This document shows, one piece after another, positions 1-11,982 of a stretch of 64,000 bases of DNA. The stretch is taken from contig BLAL01000004.1 of NCBI GenBank assembly GCA_015698045.1, positions 1,612,001 through 1,676,000 on the forward strand. Direction: 5' to 3'. The DNA is from Rhizophagus clarus. Its lineage: Eukaryota > Glomeromycota > Glomeromycetes > Glomerales > Glomeraceae. Each line of letters opens with the position of its first letter. Within the stretch, counting starts at the first letter, position 1. Both the position numbers and the translations under genes were made by a program. The notes under the pieces were generated by a model. It made no database searches and was not told the origin of the DNA. It was given only the letters and a program-made list of their open reading frames with translations.

Positions 1-581
1 ATTCCACTTTGATATGCGGCGAATGTGGCTAGTTTAAAAGTAAAGTCTATAAACGATTATACTTCATTCACAATTAGTATTAATTGGTCTCAGGTGACGT
101 GATTTACATAATTTCGCATGATTTATATGCCATTTGGTAATCATCGGCTGGTCATAATTAAATATATTTGGTTAATTGTTTCATTAAAATGTATTAAAGA
201 ATTTTAGTTAATACATGTCAATCATTTATTAATTCTCTCTATTCTTAACTTATTCAGATTTGAAAAGATGAAACTTCAAAAGAAACACTAATAATCAAAA
301 ACAATTTATACAAAATATTACAAAATTTGAATTATGATGAATATTTGTCGATCAAAGAATATCCCGATAAGGAATTTCCTAATTCTCTTGAAAGTCTCGG
401 TAAGAAATTTTTTTTTTTTTACCCCTGAGAATCATCCTTTTATGAATAAGAATTTTTTGATAATCAATTTGATTAAGTAATTGATCGATAAGGTTTTGTT
501 TCGTTATAAATATATCCTTTTCCTTTTTTTTTTCACGTTAAAAATTTTACTTTTTCAAACGGACCTTCGAATACCTTGAAA
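1..581 (+). promoter_or_regulatory. Upstream region of the amino acid permease gene
   Basis: No gene is visible here. A TATA-like TATAAATAT lies at 505-513, followed by a pyrimidine-rich stretch (about 514-537), ending 70-45 bases before the permease ATG. T runs occur at about 409-420 and 526-533. The promoter reading is an inference from position and base composition only. Confidence 0.3.
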
Positions 582-2618
582 ATGTCCTCAAGTGGTTATT
601 CATTTTATACGTCTGGTCTGCCAAGACAACCAGGAGAACCAAAATGGAAATATTTTATCAGAAAACTATTTACAACGAAATCTATTAATAGTCTTGAAGA
701 AGATCAAGAGTCTTCAAGACTAAAAAGGTCTCTTGGCGCACTGGATTTTGTTATGCTTGGAATAGGAAATGTAATTGGTTCGGGTATATTTGTATTAACA
801 GGTAATTATAAAAATAAAGTACAATAAAATAATATCTTTTGAGGTCAATTTATTAAACATCTCGTTAAAATATTAATAGGTGAAGCCGCTGCAACAAAAT
901 CAGGTCCTGCTATCGTAATTTCTTTCATAATTTCTGGAATTGCATCAAGTTTTGCAGCTTTATCATATTCCGAACTGTCTACCATGATCCCAGTTTCTGG
1001 ATCGGCGTATACATATTCTTATGCTACAATGGGTGAACTTATTGGTTGGATTATAGGTTGGGATCTTATATTAGAATATTTAGTCGGTAAGTAAAAAAGT
1101 TTATATATATATATATATATATTTCTAAGAATAATCTTTAACCATTTTTCTTTTGAATATAAAATAGCTGCAGCAGCTGTAGCAGTGGGTAAGTTGCTAT
1201 TTGCTCTTGTTATAAAGTTATTTGTGACACATTTAAATAATTATATTCACCCATATCCTTTTTGTATCATTCTAGGCTGGTCGGAATATTTTGTTCACTT
1301 CTTTTCAGATACGTTCGGTATCGAATTTGGAAGTTCATGGACAAAAGCTCCGTTTGCTTTTAATGAAACAACTGCATCCTTCGAATCTGTACCCGGCGCA
1401 TATTTTAATGTACCAGCATTTGCAATAACAATTATTTTAACTATTATACTCATTATTGGTATAAGAGAATCTGCTACTGTAAATACAATAATCGTAGGCA
1501 TTAAAGTTTTTGTCATAGTAATATTTGTTATAGCTGCCAGTACAAAGATAAATCCGGAAAATTATAAACCTTTTGTACCACCAAACGAAGGAACCTTTTC
1601 AGCATTTGGTGTAACAGGAATATTTGCGGCAGCGAGTGAAGTATTTTTCGCTTACATTGGATTTGATGCTGTCTCCACTACCGCTCAAGAAGCTAGAAAT
1701 CCTCAAAGGGATTTACCTATTGGAATTATTGGCAGTTTAGGAATTTGTACTGTTTTATACATTGCCGTTTGGTAAATATATTCAAAATTTTTTATACTGT
1801 AAATAATATAATGTTAGTGGAAATTAAATCTTTAATAATTTTTTCCTTGTTTGTATTAAAGCGTTGTTTTAACAGGAATAGTTCCTTATCATGAGTTAAA
1901 TAGTGCAGCTCCAATAGCAGTTGCAGTTAAATCAATTAATATGAAGTGGCTCGGAGTTATTGTAAATCTCGGAGCTATCGCTGGATTAACATCTGTAATT
2001 CTCGTATCACTAATGGGACAACCACGTATTTTTTATTCAATGGCACAGTAAGTTTACATTTGACCTAATTAATATTATTAAAATATTTCTCAGAAATAAT
2101 CAAAAATTTCCATTTCCAGAGACGGATTATTCCTTCCGAAAACAGCTTCAAAAGTTCACCCTAAATTTCAAACACCATACATTACAACGGCTATCACTGG
2201 CAGTATTTGCGCAGTAGCATCAGCAATACTTCCCATAGATGTCTTGGCAAACTTAACATCAGTTGGTACATTATTAGCGTTCTTTTTAGTGAATATAAGC
2301 GTAATGATATTGCGTTTAACGGCCCCAGATATTCCAAGAAAGTTCAAAGTACCAGGTGGTCCTTTCGTAGTGCCTATTATAGGCGCAGCATTATCTTTAT
2401 TATTATTGGCTACAGCAACTAAATCTAGTATTGAAAGATTATTCATCTGGATGGCTATTGGATTAGTAATATATTTCTCTTATGGAAGAAGACATTCTAA
2501 AGCTAATAATCCGGATAAAGTGAAACAAATAGAAAAAAGAGGAGGTATTGCTGAAATTGTAGAATTGGAAAAGAAAAAGGAAGGTGAAATTGATGAGGTA
2601 GAAGTTACTGAAATATAG
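582..2618 (+). CDS. Amino acid permease, APC superfamily (cationic amino acid transporter-like)
   Basis: Integral membrane amino acid/proton symporter of the APC superfamily, probably in the plasma or vacuolar membrane. Exons by splice signals and frame: 582-801, 880-1086, 1168-1188, 1276-1771, 1862-2047, 2120-2618; the sum is 1629 bases, 542 residues. The first helix carries the family signature GIGNVIGSGIFVLTG (about residues 59-73). About 12 to 14 hydrophobic segments follow, and the conserved loop FGVTGIFAAASEVFFAYIGFDAVSTTAQEARNPQRDLP-type region lies at about 1600-1720. Near the C-terminus the motif RKFKVPGGPFVVP matches the P-x-R-x-F-x-V-P pattern of CAT/SLC7 carriers. The tail is hydrophilic and Lys/Glu-rich. 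The start is the first in-frame ATG. Exon 3 is only 21 bases but keeps the frame. Subfamily assignment to CAT rather than another APC branch, and the substrate, are inferred. Confidence 0.9.
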
Positions 2619-2930
2619 TTATTATACAATGCAGAGGAGGATGGTGGGTCAAATTAGCTATCGAGTAGAAAATAGGTTAAAGATTTTTTTTTTATATATA
2701 ACATTATTTGTTTTTATAATTATCTTATGAAATAGATAAATTAATAAAGTAATATTTCTTGTAAAATGTGACTAACCTACGATTATATCGTTGTATCGTT
2801 GGTTACAAAATATGCATGATTTTATATGACAAAATATTCTTTTCTTGACTTAAAGTCCCGAAATATGATAAATGATAATGCATAAATTAAAGAAAATAAA
2901 CACTTGTTCTCAATATTGTATTCTATCAAA
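2619..2930. other. 3' flank of the permease gene
   Basis: AT-rich flank with an AATAAAG polyadenylation-like signal at about 2743-2749. Nothing else is recognisable. Confidence 0.4.
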
Positions 2931-3830
2931 TAGAGGTGGGATCCGAAACCGGATATTCGTTGAACAATCAATCCGATCAATATTAAGGTATGGCAAACCA
3001 TTTATATCAAAAGTCTGAAAGTTTGCTGATTTGCTCCTGACTCCATGCTGATTTCTGCAGGTGCCCCTGCAGCAGGTGATGGATTTCACAAACAGATCGC
3101 CTTTTGCAATTTACCGACCAGTTGGGAAAATTATAACTAAATTTAGTAATTTATGAATAAATTTGGAGTTTTATTATGGCACGTTTATTTTCACACATTA
3201 AACGATTATTTAAACGTTAAATTTCACGTATATTTTTACATTTTAAATAAATTTAGAATTTCTAAAAATAGATTTTCTGGACAAATTTGGTTATTTGTCT
3301 GTAGATTTAAAAATATATACTGTACATGCGTTTATTAAAACGTTTAATATACGTTCATTAATATATGGAAATCTAAAAAAAAAAAAACCAAAATCAAACT
3401 AACAAAATAAACGTTTAACATAAAATTAAACCTTTAAAGTGTGAAATAAACGTATAAAGTCACATCTTAAGCGTTTAAATAAGCGTTTAAAACAAGTGTT
3501 TAAGTAAACGCAATTTTGTCTGTCCCGGCGTGTCATATTTAAAATAACGGGGACACCTACAAAAACAGCAATGGGATGTGCTGCAAATGACAGACCCTCT
3601 GCTAAAAAATCACAGGAGCAAATCAGCAGACTTTGACATAAAATGGTTTGCACATATTAAGGTTTAATTTGAAATTTTTTTTTTTTTCATGATCGGATGA
3701 TCGGATGATATGGATTGATTTGGTTGATCAGATTTGCGATCAATCGTTATAATCCGGCTGGCTCATATCTGATGAGCCGTTTTTCTAATCCGGATTGAAT
3801 CCATTTTTTGATCATCCGGATGACGGATAA
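2931..3830. repeat. Older ATCCG-rich repeat split by a MITE
   Basis: Flanks of the inner element are rich in ATCCG/CGGAT motifs on both sides (about 2938-2979 and 3690-3830), and the left end begins TAGAGGTGGG at 2931. This looks like one older repeat into which the element at 2990-3653 inserted. The left end resembles a hAT-type terminus, but I could not find a matching right terminus, so the class is open. Confidence 0.3.
2990..3653. mobile_element. Non-autonomous MULE-type MITE with 10-bp target duplication
   Basis: The ends form imperfect terminal inverted repeats of roughly 50 bases: the left end reads ATGGCAAACCATTT..., and the right end, read on the other strand, GTGCAAACCATTTTATG.... 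Both continue into the shared GCTGATTTGCTCCTG. Immediate flanks are the direct repeat ATATTAAGGT (2980-2989 and 3654-3663). A 9-11 bp duplication is typical of Mutator-like elements. The interior has no transposase. It is rich in AAACG/CGTTT words in both orientations, a foldback-like arrangement. Confidence 0.7.
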
Positions 3831-4021
3831 TAAACTTTTGTTCTTGTGTTTAAAAAAAAAAGTAAGTACCATATTTGGTTTTTATTAAATGTTAATCTTT
3901 TACTATTAATAGAATTTCATAAAAAATTATTTTACGTTTATATCCTTGTGAAAAATAATGTTTTAATTTTCAGGTCATATGTAATCATGCGGGTCAAGAA
4001 AGTAACACGAGGAGAGCACAT

Positions 4022-6395
4022 GAAATCCCGACAGTACATTATCAAACCTCATAACTTAGAAATTTTATAATACAAACAAAAAAAAATCCCGAATTTTATA
4101 ATGCTGAAATTATTCACACGTACAATAATTTCATAATACCCGAATTTCATAAACACAAAATTCGTAATCTCAAATTTCGTAAAACCGAATTTTATAATCA
4201 TGAAATGTTATTCAAAAATTATGCAGACATTTTTCATTTAATCAATAATTAATTAGAGAAAATTTTATTAAAATCTTTAGTTATAAAAGGGTGAAAGGAC
4301 GAACATATTTTTTTTTTCATCAAAGATGAGATTACTATTTTCTTTATTAATAAATAATAAAATATGATCACATTTACGGTATAGACCTTAGAACATTATC
4401 TTAATGCTTCTTAAATTTGAAAATTAACAGTGATAATGGTGATTTTTTTTTTTACATTAATATTATGCAATATTTCAAAATGAGTGTGCATCGTTTATTA
4501 ATGATTCAATCAAATAGGGGTGTGGCTTTTGTTTGAAAGTACTTTCGTATTTCAATTTCCACCTCCTTCCTTTTTAAGTATTATATAATTTTTTGTAAAA
4601 ATTGTGGCTTATCAAAAAAGGGGAAAAATCTATATAATTAAATATAATAAATAATAAGTATAATAAACATTATGATTTTTGTATTGTTTCGCATCTTAAG
4701 TTTTATAAAAAGGAAAAATATCAAATGTCACAAATGGTTTAGAACTGCGAGTACTACTTACTTATTATTAAATCTATTGATAATTAAATCTCAAAATTTA
4801 CTTTGACAAAATTTTCGTTTAGTTATTTTTTTAAATTCTGAAAAATGGCAAATAACGATAATGAATTTGCGAAATTGTGACATCTCAAAAGGGAAATAAT
4901 AAAATTAATGTTCGCGGATACCTGATGGTAAAGGAACAGATCCGAAACGAATACTTACTATTGGTGTTGTGATAAAAGAAGAACCGGAAGTTGTAAAGGT
5001 CGAGCAATAACAAGATTTTCTAACGGTTCACATTATCTTTAGAAGCATACTGACCACAACCATTCTCCTCAAGCTACTGATGGAAATGTTGCAAATACTA
5101 TGGCTCGCATCAAGCAACAAGCTAGAGAGACAAACAAAATTCCTTCAGTCAACTTCAGATGGAAATCGATTTTTAATAAAGGATTCAACAGTCAGGGAAG
5201 AGAAGTTCTTTTATTTACTACATTTGTCGCAGGCCTTATATGGGACGTATAAGACTATCCCCAATGTTTTCTACCAGCTATACACTATACATTCGCCCAT
5301 TGGCGCGGATAATAATTCAAGAGTTCTCACGCTTGTATATGCTTCAATGACTAGTAAGGTTGAAGACGTGTATAGGCAACTATATCAAGATTTAAATGAA
5401 TTTGTCAAAGAAAATAATATTGAATTGACACCTTTAACAATTATAACATATTTTGAGAAAGCTTCTATAAATACGTATCATAGTGAATTTCCTGGAGTTA
5501 ATATTTTTTCATCTGAGTCAAAGCGGTTGGCGAAAGATTCAAGAATCTGAATTAACTTCCCAGTATGGTACTGATGAAAATCTGGGTTTTATGTTACGTC
5601 ACTTGCTCGCCTTGGCATTTTTGCCAGCAGACGATATTCCTAATGCTAAAACCGGAAATACCATCTGAAGCTAATAATGTAGTGACATTTCATGGAAAAA
5701 TACAAAGAATATTACAAAATAATCTCATTTTTCCACCTGAGTTATGGTCCATGCATGACTCGATTGAGCTTGGCACTGCCATTGAGAAACAGTAGTTGGA
5801 AAGCCACAATGTTGATGTATATACGATAATTTAAGAATTTATTTCAAAAGGAGCAATGGCAAGTTGAGGTCCAAATTGAGAAAATTCTTCGTGGTGAACA
5901 ATGACCAAAAAAAAAAAACTTAATAGAGCGTGAAAAAAGAATAATGGCAGTTTTTAATGATCGTGCAAACTGACCGGTGATGGATTATCTCCGTGGAATT
6001 GCTCATAATATTTCCTTGTTTATTAAATAAGAAATTAGTTATTTTGTAATTTTTTTCTTTTTTTTTTTATTTATTTATTAATAAGAAATTAATTTATTTT
6101 AGTTTTATTAGATTTAATAAATTATAGTTTTTGAAATTTAATTTTTTAAAGTCAACTATAAAATAATATAAATTATGACCATATTTAGGACAATTTTTCT
6201 TTATAAAAATAAAATAATTAAAGTAAGAACGAATATTATGATTTTTGTTATGATTTTGACTTTCGGGCTTATGAAGCGTCGGGATTATAAAATTTTCGGT
6301 ATCGTGACACTTTCGGGAATTATTGAATTCGAGATTATGATATTCGGGATTATCAATTCGGGATTATCAATTCGGGATGTACTTGTAATAATACG
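4022..6395 (+). mobile_element. Decayed Mutator-like (MULE) transposon
   Basis: The two ends carry opposed arrays of CCCGAATT-ATAAT type subterminal repeats (about 4024-4205 on the left; on the right about 6268-6378 as inverted AATTCGGGATTATC). The outermost matching words are CAGTACATT on the left (about 4031) and its approximate complement ATGTACTTG on the right (about 6378). Between them lies a broken FLYWCH-MULE transposase. Exact ends and the target duplication were not resolved. Long A/T-rich stretches separate the coding relic from both ends. Confidence 0.55.
4950..5800 (+). pseudogene. FLYWCH zinc finger + MULE transposase pseudogene
   Basis: Coding relic of a Mutator-like transposase. 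At 4956-5100 one frame reads YYWCCDK, CKGRAIT and an H-x-D-H-N-H segment, the Cys/His pattern of a FLYWCH zinc finger. An in-frame TAG stop at 5040-5042 interrupts it. The catalytic-domain relic follows in other frames: FYQLYTIH and LVYASMTSK at about 5255-5355, then FEKASIN/FPGV at about 5450-5500, then HLSQSGWRKIQ and LALAFLP at about 5500-5630, then FPPELWSMHDSIE at about 5730-5770. The order is that of MULE transposases, but at least three frame changes separate the blocks, so no functional protein is possible. A segment between the FLYWCH and catalytic blocks also seems shortened. Confidence 0.75.
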
Positions 6396-7124
6396 TTCAT
6401 AATCGTCATACGTCATTACGTCACTCTATATTACGCAATTATTATTCCTGAGTCATTTTTACAAGTTATTACTTTATTATCATTCGTCCGTATAATCACG
6501 TATTGTATCTGTATATAAATCCATCAATTTCGATTTTTTTTTTTTCATCTACTCATTACATATTTTTTTATTAATATTTTTTTTTTCTACATTTATTAAC
6601 ATATTTTTTTTTTTTTGTAATTTATTAACATCATAATCATAAAATAAACTCTCATAAATTTTAGACATTAACAATAATAATAAATTTTTGTTTAAATTAA
6701 AAAAAAAAAAATCAAGAATTACAAATTTAATAATAAAGAATAAAAAATTTTTTTTTTTTAAAAAAAAAAAAACCTTCTCGTTTAAATATAATATTTATCA
6801 TATTTATTTATATATTGAAAATTTTTTTTTAAAAAAAAAAAAAAAATTATTTATACTATATATTTTATAATCAATCACCTTTTTTGTATAAAAAAAATTA
6901 CTTCCCATTTTTAAAAGCTTTTTTTCTTTCCTTATATATTCAACAATAAAAGAAAATTTAGATTATCATCAAACTCTCACCGAGATCAAAAAAGAAATAT
7001 TATATTAATTAAGATTTTTATACATTTAGCTGTTAACATATTTTATATAACACATATATTTAACATATTAAACAAATTTTACGTATTTTACATAATTAAT
7101 ATACATTCACATATTTAACATGTT
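6396..7124. other. AT-rich spacer with T(n)A(n) tracts
   Basis: No gene seen. Paired T-run/A-run tracts occur at about 6748-6772 and 6823-6846. Frames that appear open here consist of Lys/Phe runs created by these homopolymers. Confidence 0.5.
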
Positions 7125-7275
7125 CTTCTTAAGAAAGGTGTCGAACACAAGTGGACCGAAGACCAAAAATCATCTTTTGAACAGATGAAACAGTTCCTTG
7201 TGTTCCGACTTCCGACGCATCAACTTTACAATCAATATACATCTATTAGTATTTATTACACCTTCGTTATATAAT
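7125..7275 (+). pseudogene. Ty3/gypsy retrotransposon polymerase fragment
   Basis: A single frame reads LLKKGVEHKWTEDQKSSFEQ followed by MKQFLVFRLPT. This matches the junction between reverse transcriptase and RNase H of Ty3/gypsy polyproteins, where a Leu-Leu-Lys-Lys plus Trp-Thr motif precedes an Ala/Ser-Phe-Glu helix. Only about 35 residues are recognisable. No LTRs, integrase or other polymerase blocks were seen nearby, so it is an isolated relic. Confidence 0.6.
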
Positions 7276-7584
7276 CAAAATTTTTACACTATATAATATA
7301 CAGTGTTATCTGCCAGAAATATAATATTTACCTTTATAAATATTAACAATCAATCCCTAGATATAATTATTATACACTTTTATTTTCTATAATTCCATCA
7401 AATTTTATTATTAATTCACCTACACTATACAAAATTCTTAATTATTTACTTATTCCCTTCACCTTTACTACAAAGCTAAATTAAAGTACATTGACTTCAT
7501 CTTCAGTTAGAGAGATGAAGGCTTACCCGTTCGAAATTAACATTCACACATAATCATATGATAAACTCGTTTGAATACTTGTCA

Positions 7585-7700
7585 AAGTGAAGTGCGCAAA
7601 AAATTTTTAGAATTATTTAATGATGGACATTCTCCAGCTTCGGCAAACACTTGTTCTGAAGCGTTCACCACCTCCACAATACAATTCTAATTTACTATAT
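7585..7700 (+). pseudogene. Possible transposon-derived coding relic
   Basis: A short open stretch reads SEVRKKFLELFNDGHSPASA. The Phe-x-x-Gly-His/Met-x-Pro pattern resembles the region before the catalytic domain in some MULE-type transposases. It ends at a stop soon after, and no start codon or neighbouring domain is visible. Identification is tentative. Confidence 0.25.
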
Positions 7701-8046
7701 CTCTAAAATATTCGTCAACCATTTTCACAATTAATTATATTTTAAAGTTTAACATTATTAAATATAAATTTATATTTTTCTATACATAATTTACACATTA
7801 ATTACATATACACATATACATATATACACACATATATATATAAAAGAAACATAAATTAATATATCTTATTTTAATAATAAAAAATTTAAAAGGAGGATGG
7901 TTGAATTATATCAAAAGGCAGCAAATTTAGGATACTGAGTATTCGTGAGTAGAGGTTTTTTCTGATAATAATTTCATAAATTCTAATATCTGATTAATAA
8001 TTTTATAATTTTAATAATTAATATAACATTATATGAACTTTATCCT

Positions 8047-8074
8047 TATCTATCTATCTATCTATCTATCTATT
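8047..8074. repeat. TATC microsatellite
   Basis: About seven perfect copies of TATC, followed directly by a T run. Confidence 0.85.
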
Positions 8075-8150
8075 TTTTTTTTTTTTTTTTGGTTGGGTTT
8101 TTTTTTTTAATTTAATTTAATGTGGGAGATCGATGATGGAGGATTTTCGT

Positions 8151-8340
8151 TTAATTTTATCAAAGTAAAAAATTTTAATTAAAAAATCCTTTATTTTAGA
8201 ATATTTTAATTAAAAAAAAATCCTTATTTTATCAAAGGAGAATATTTTAATTAAGAACATCCTTTAATTTTACTAAAGGAGAATATTTTAATTAAAAATC
8301 TTTTAATTTTATCAAAGGAGAATATTTTAAATTTATCTTC
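8151..8340. repeat. Tandem repeat, about 40-bp unit
   Basis: Four to five degenerate tandem copies of a unit containing AAAGGAGAATATTTTAATTA followed by a CCTTTAATTTTATC-like block. Copies differ by small indels in A/T runs. Confidence 0.7.
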
Positions 8341-9878
8341 GCCATGTAAAATCATTATCTAGCTTAATTTAGTTAAAAAAATATATATAAAACTCATGCA
8401 ATGCAATAAGGGAGGAAGGAGGTTTTTTTTTTTTATAATTATTCCTAAAAACGGAATTAAAAAGGAAAAATTTTTTGATTTGTTACCCAAAATTTAAAGT
8501 TACCTTTTGGAAATTAAGAACTCTGCAAAAAAAAAAACTTTATTTTTATCAAAATGATTAAATTTTTGGTAATAAATGTTATCTAATAAGGTAAAAAAAA
8601 ATAATAAATATTACGCCATGCACTCCTCTATGTTTGGCTGCGAAAAGTTACATTTGGCTGAGTGTACATATTTTATTATTATAATCAAACTTTGAAATTT
8701 GATGATTTCAAATTTCGATTTATTTTAAGATAATTCAAGTTTTTTTTCATAGGTTTCATAGGATACTTATCATAATTGTGTCACGCACTTTTGTTTTATT
8801 TTTCCGGGAACGGTATGATTTTTATGCGAGCGTGCTTAGAAATTAAAAAAAAAAAAACCTTAATTTAATGACGAAAATGCCCCGCATTTTCTTCGACCAA
8901 TTAGAAAAAATGAAAATATAATTTATTATTATTAAATGTACGATACAGTCTTTTTAAAGAATATTGAGGATTTCTGTCTGTTATACTATGCACTAAATTT
9001 CTACCAAAAATTCAAAAGGTTTGTATAAAAATAGTATAATATTTTGTTATTAAGTATTATTGTTTATTTGGTTTATAAGTAATCGAACTGTGGAAGATCG
9101 GATTTGTTTAATTTGCTCCGCGATCCATAATATGCATGTAATTTCTATGTGCATCAAATGCATCATGTGTCTTGCCTAGAAAGATGTCAGTGCATTCTCC
9201 TCGTTTGATAAAAAAAAAATATATATAGATAATTGGTAAACCGTAATGAATCGTAATCTCCCGAAGCGTGACGAGATCGTCTGTCCACAGTCACTCCATA
9301 CAAAGATTATGTTACGAACTAGAAAAAAAAAACATTTAATAAATTTGACTCAGTATATACTTAATATAATTATCTAATTCGTACTACATTTAACGCATGA
9401 TGAAGGTTAAAAAATCGAAAATTTTACATGGGGTTCGTTTTTCTTAATGTAAGTAATGTAAAAATAATTTCTCGAAAGAGCTCTTTTTATTTCAGGGACC
9501 CCTGGAATTCCAAGCTTCTTTTGAACCTTCAGGTGAATTAAAAATGGATTTGTTATCATTTATTAATAGAAAAACTATTTATAGGTGTTATTTGGATAAG
9601 CGATACTGATCTACAATTTTAGTATATTAAATATTCAATATTTTATTTGCCCAAAATGGACACTCTTAATATTTAGTTCTGATCAAAAGATATTCATTCA
9701 TGCATTTTCCATTATAAGATTAGAATGATTCTTTTTATAAGGGATTACTACAACATCTAATTTTTGGAAAACATCGAATAAGTTGATCATTGCGGGAAAT
9801 TTGTGATCAAAAAACACTTATATATACCGTCCGTCAACTGGGCAATAAACAACAATACACCTAATTTTTCTTTTTTAC

Positions 9879-9880
<2 letters not shown>
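8341..9880. other. Intergenic region upstream of the FAD oxidase
   Basis: AT-rich, no reading frame with recognisable similarity. The part before 9880 presumably holds the promoter of the following gene, but no distinct motif stands out. Confidence 0.4.
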
Positions 9881-9911
<31 letters not shown>

Positions 9912-9925
9912 ATTTTAAAAAAAAA
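9881..9925 (+). promoter_or_regulatory. T-run/A-run tract abutting the start codon
   Basis: About ten T followed by about 21 A, then TTTT and about nine A, ending directly at the ATG. In the mRNA this would be an A-rich leader; in DNA such tracts are expected to disfavour nucleosomes. The regulatory role is inferred. Confidence 0.35.
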
Positions 9926-11481
9926 ATGAAATTAATAAAGCAACTCGACATAATTTTGCTTCTTATATGGTGTATTTTATTAATTAATCTCGTAAATGTA
10001 AACGCCAGCCCTTTAACATCATGTCTTGCTTCAATAAAAGGTCAAACCGTTTATCCAAACAATAAAACCTTTCCATCATTGATTATCGATGAAAATCTTT
10101 ACGTGAATTATACTCCGTCAGTATTAGTTTATGCTGTTAATAATCAAGATGTACAAACATCAGTTAATTGCGCTGTTAAATTGAAAATGGGTATTACTGC
10201 ACGTTCAGGGGGTCATTCATATGAAAAGTATGGATTAGGTGGTAGAAATAATGTCATGGTAGTGGATTTGACAAATATGAATGAAATTACAATTGATTCA
10301 ACAGCGAAAACTGCTAAAATTGGTGCAGGAAATAGATTGGGAGTTATTTATGATAAACTAAGCCAAGCTGGTTTCTTAATTCCGGCCGGAACTTGTCCTT
10401 CTGTTGGAATTGGAGGTCACTCTCTTGGAGGGGTAAATATTATTATTATTATTAAATCATGCTTTTTAATTTTTTTTTTTTTTTTTTTTTCTTTTGAAAT
10501 TTCTTTTTTTTTTAATACCTTTCTTATTTATTTTAATAGGGTTATGGATTTGCCGGTCGTAAATATGGTCTTGCTTCTGATAATGTCATTTCCATGGAAA
10601 TGGTTGACGCTAATGGAAATATTTTACAAATTAATAATCAAACAAATTCCGACTTATTCTTTGCTTTAAGAGGTGCAGGTGGTGGAAGTTTTGGTATAGT
10701 AACATCATTTGTTTTTCGTCTTCATGAAACACCACCACAAGTTACTGCGATGCAATTTCAATTTAAACGAAGTCAAGTGCAACAACTTTTTTCCGCTTTT
10801 AATCAAGTTGGTCCAACTCTTGATAACAATATAGATCTTTCAATAGCTCTTGATAAAGGAAGTTTATCAATTGATGGATTATACTTAGGTCCACTCAATG
10901 ATGCAAGAAATGCAGTGGAACCATTCTTATCAAAAGCACCAAAACCAACTTCATCAAAATTTACACCAGAATCATTTTTTGATTCCGTTAAAACTTTTTC
11001 TTACGTAGCTCCAAGTGAAGTGGCAAAACCAAAACATCATCCATATTTCTTTAAAGCAAAATCTTTTTTGGTTACTAAAGGATTAACCTCAGAAGCTATA
11101 AATGTTTTATCGGATTTTTTGAGTACCGTTTCTTGTGATACTTATGCTTTATTCGATTTATTTGGTGGAGCTGCTAATATTGTCGATAATACTTCTTCAT
11201 TCGTACATCGCGATACACTTTATGGTATACAATTACTTGGCCAGGATTGGAAAACTAAAGCCCAAGGTGATAAATGTGTTAAACAATTAAATGATTTCGG
11301 GAAAGAATTTCAATCAAAGTACACTTCCTATTTTAGTTATCAAAATTATATTGATAGAGATTTGGATGATTGGCAAACTAGATATTATGGTAATAATTTT
11401 AATAAATTAGTTGATATAAAAACGAAATATGATCCTAATAATTTATTCAATTTTCCTCAAAGTATTCCTGTTAAACATTAA
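9926..11481 (+). CDS. Secreted FAD-linked oxidase, berberine-bridge/glucooligosaccharide-oxidase type
   Basis: Flavoprotein oxidase predicted to act outside the cell or in the secretory pathway. Exons 9926-10432 and 10540-11481 join in phase 0 to give 482 residues, the usual family size. Residues 1-28 form a signal peptide (Lys-rich start, a run of Ile/Leu, cleavage likely after VNA). The FAD-binding (PCMH-type) domain follows. It carries RSGGHSYE with His97 and CPSVGIGGHSLGGGYGF with Cys157, the two residues that bind FAD covalently in this family, at the 60-residue spacing known from glucooligosaccharide oxidases. The C-terminal BBE motif is intact (NYIDRDLDDW, YYGNNFNKLVDIKTKYDP, about residues 430-475). 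The frame also stays open upstream to 9803, but that extension would place Lys/Phe runs ahead of the signal peptide, so 9926 is preferred. Probable substrates are carbohydrates or secondary metabolites; this is inferred from the family. Confidence 0.92.
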
Positions 11482-11574
11482 AATAATAATTAGTAATAAT
11501 AGAAAATAGAAAATATAACATACACAAATATATACATATAATAGTATAATTAATTAATAAAGAAAATTACTACG

Positions 11575-11982
11575 CATCACCACTGGTGGTCAGCACCAGT
11601 GTCACGTGATTTTATTTGTCACCCATATCACGCCCCCTCCTTCTTCATTTTTTTATAAGTACAGTATTTTAAGAACGAATTTTTTTCATGCTAAAAATTC
11701 TATTCGTCACATATTATCCGTCACATCCCTATTTTTTTCATAATTCCGGCCAGAATATTAAAATTACCATATTAGGACTTTGTATCACACGTAATATCCG
11801 TTTTAAGCGATACCCGTTCCACAAAATTTTTTTTTCCCATTTTTGGAAATTACTTTACCTGGAATTTTGTGTAACATTAATTTCTAAAAAACGATATTTT
11901 TATGCAGATCACTTAATTCCGGCCGGAATTATAAAATTACAATAAATCACGTGATACTGGTGCTCACCACCAGTAGTGGTAA
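11575..11982. mobile_element. Inverted-repeat MITE with CACGTGAT arms
   Basis: Arms of about 36 bases at 11578-11613 and 11945-11981 are near-perfect inverted repeats sharing the words CAGCACCAGT/ACTGGTGCT and TCACGTGATT/AATCACGTGA. The interior has no convincing gene; the open frame inside it has no recognisable similarity. It lies about 95 bases after the FAD oxidase stop. A clear target duplication was not found. Confidence 0.6.

Noticed and set aside
6688..6870. Lys/Phe-rich open frame
   Set aside because: Produced by A and T homopolymers; no start context or similarity.
11688..11945. Open frame of 85 codons inside the CACGTGAT MITE
   Set aside because: Lies between the arms of a non-coding element and has no recognisable domain.
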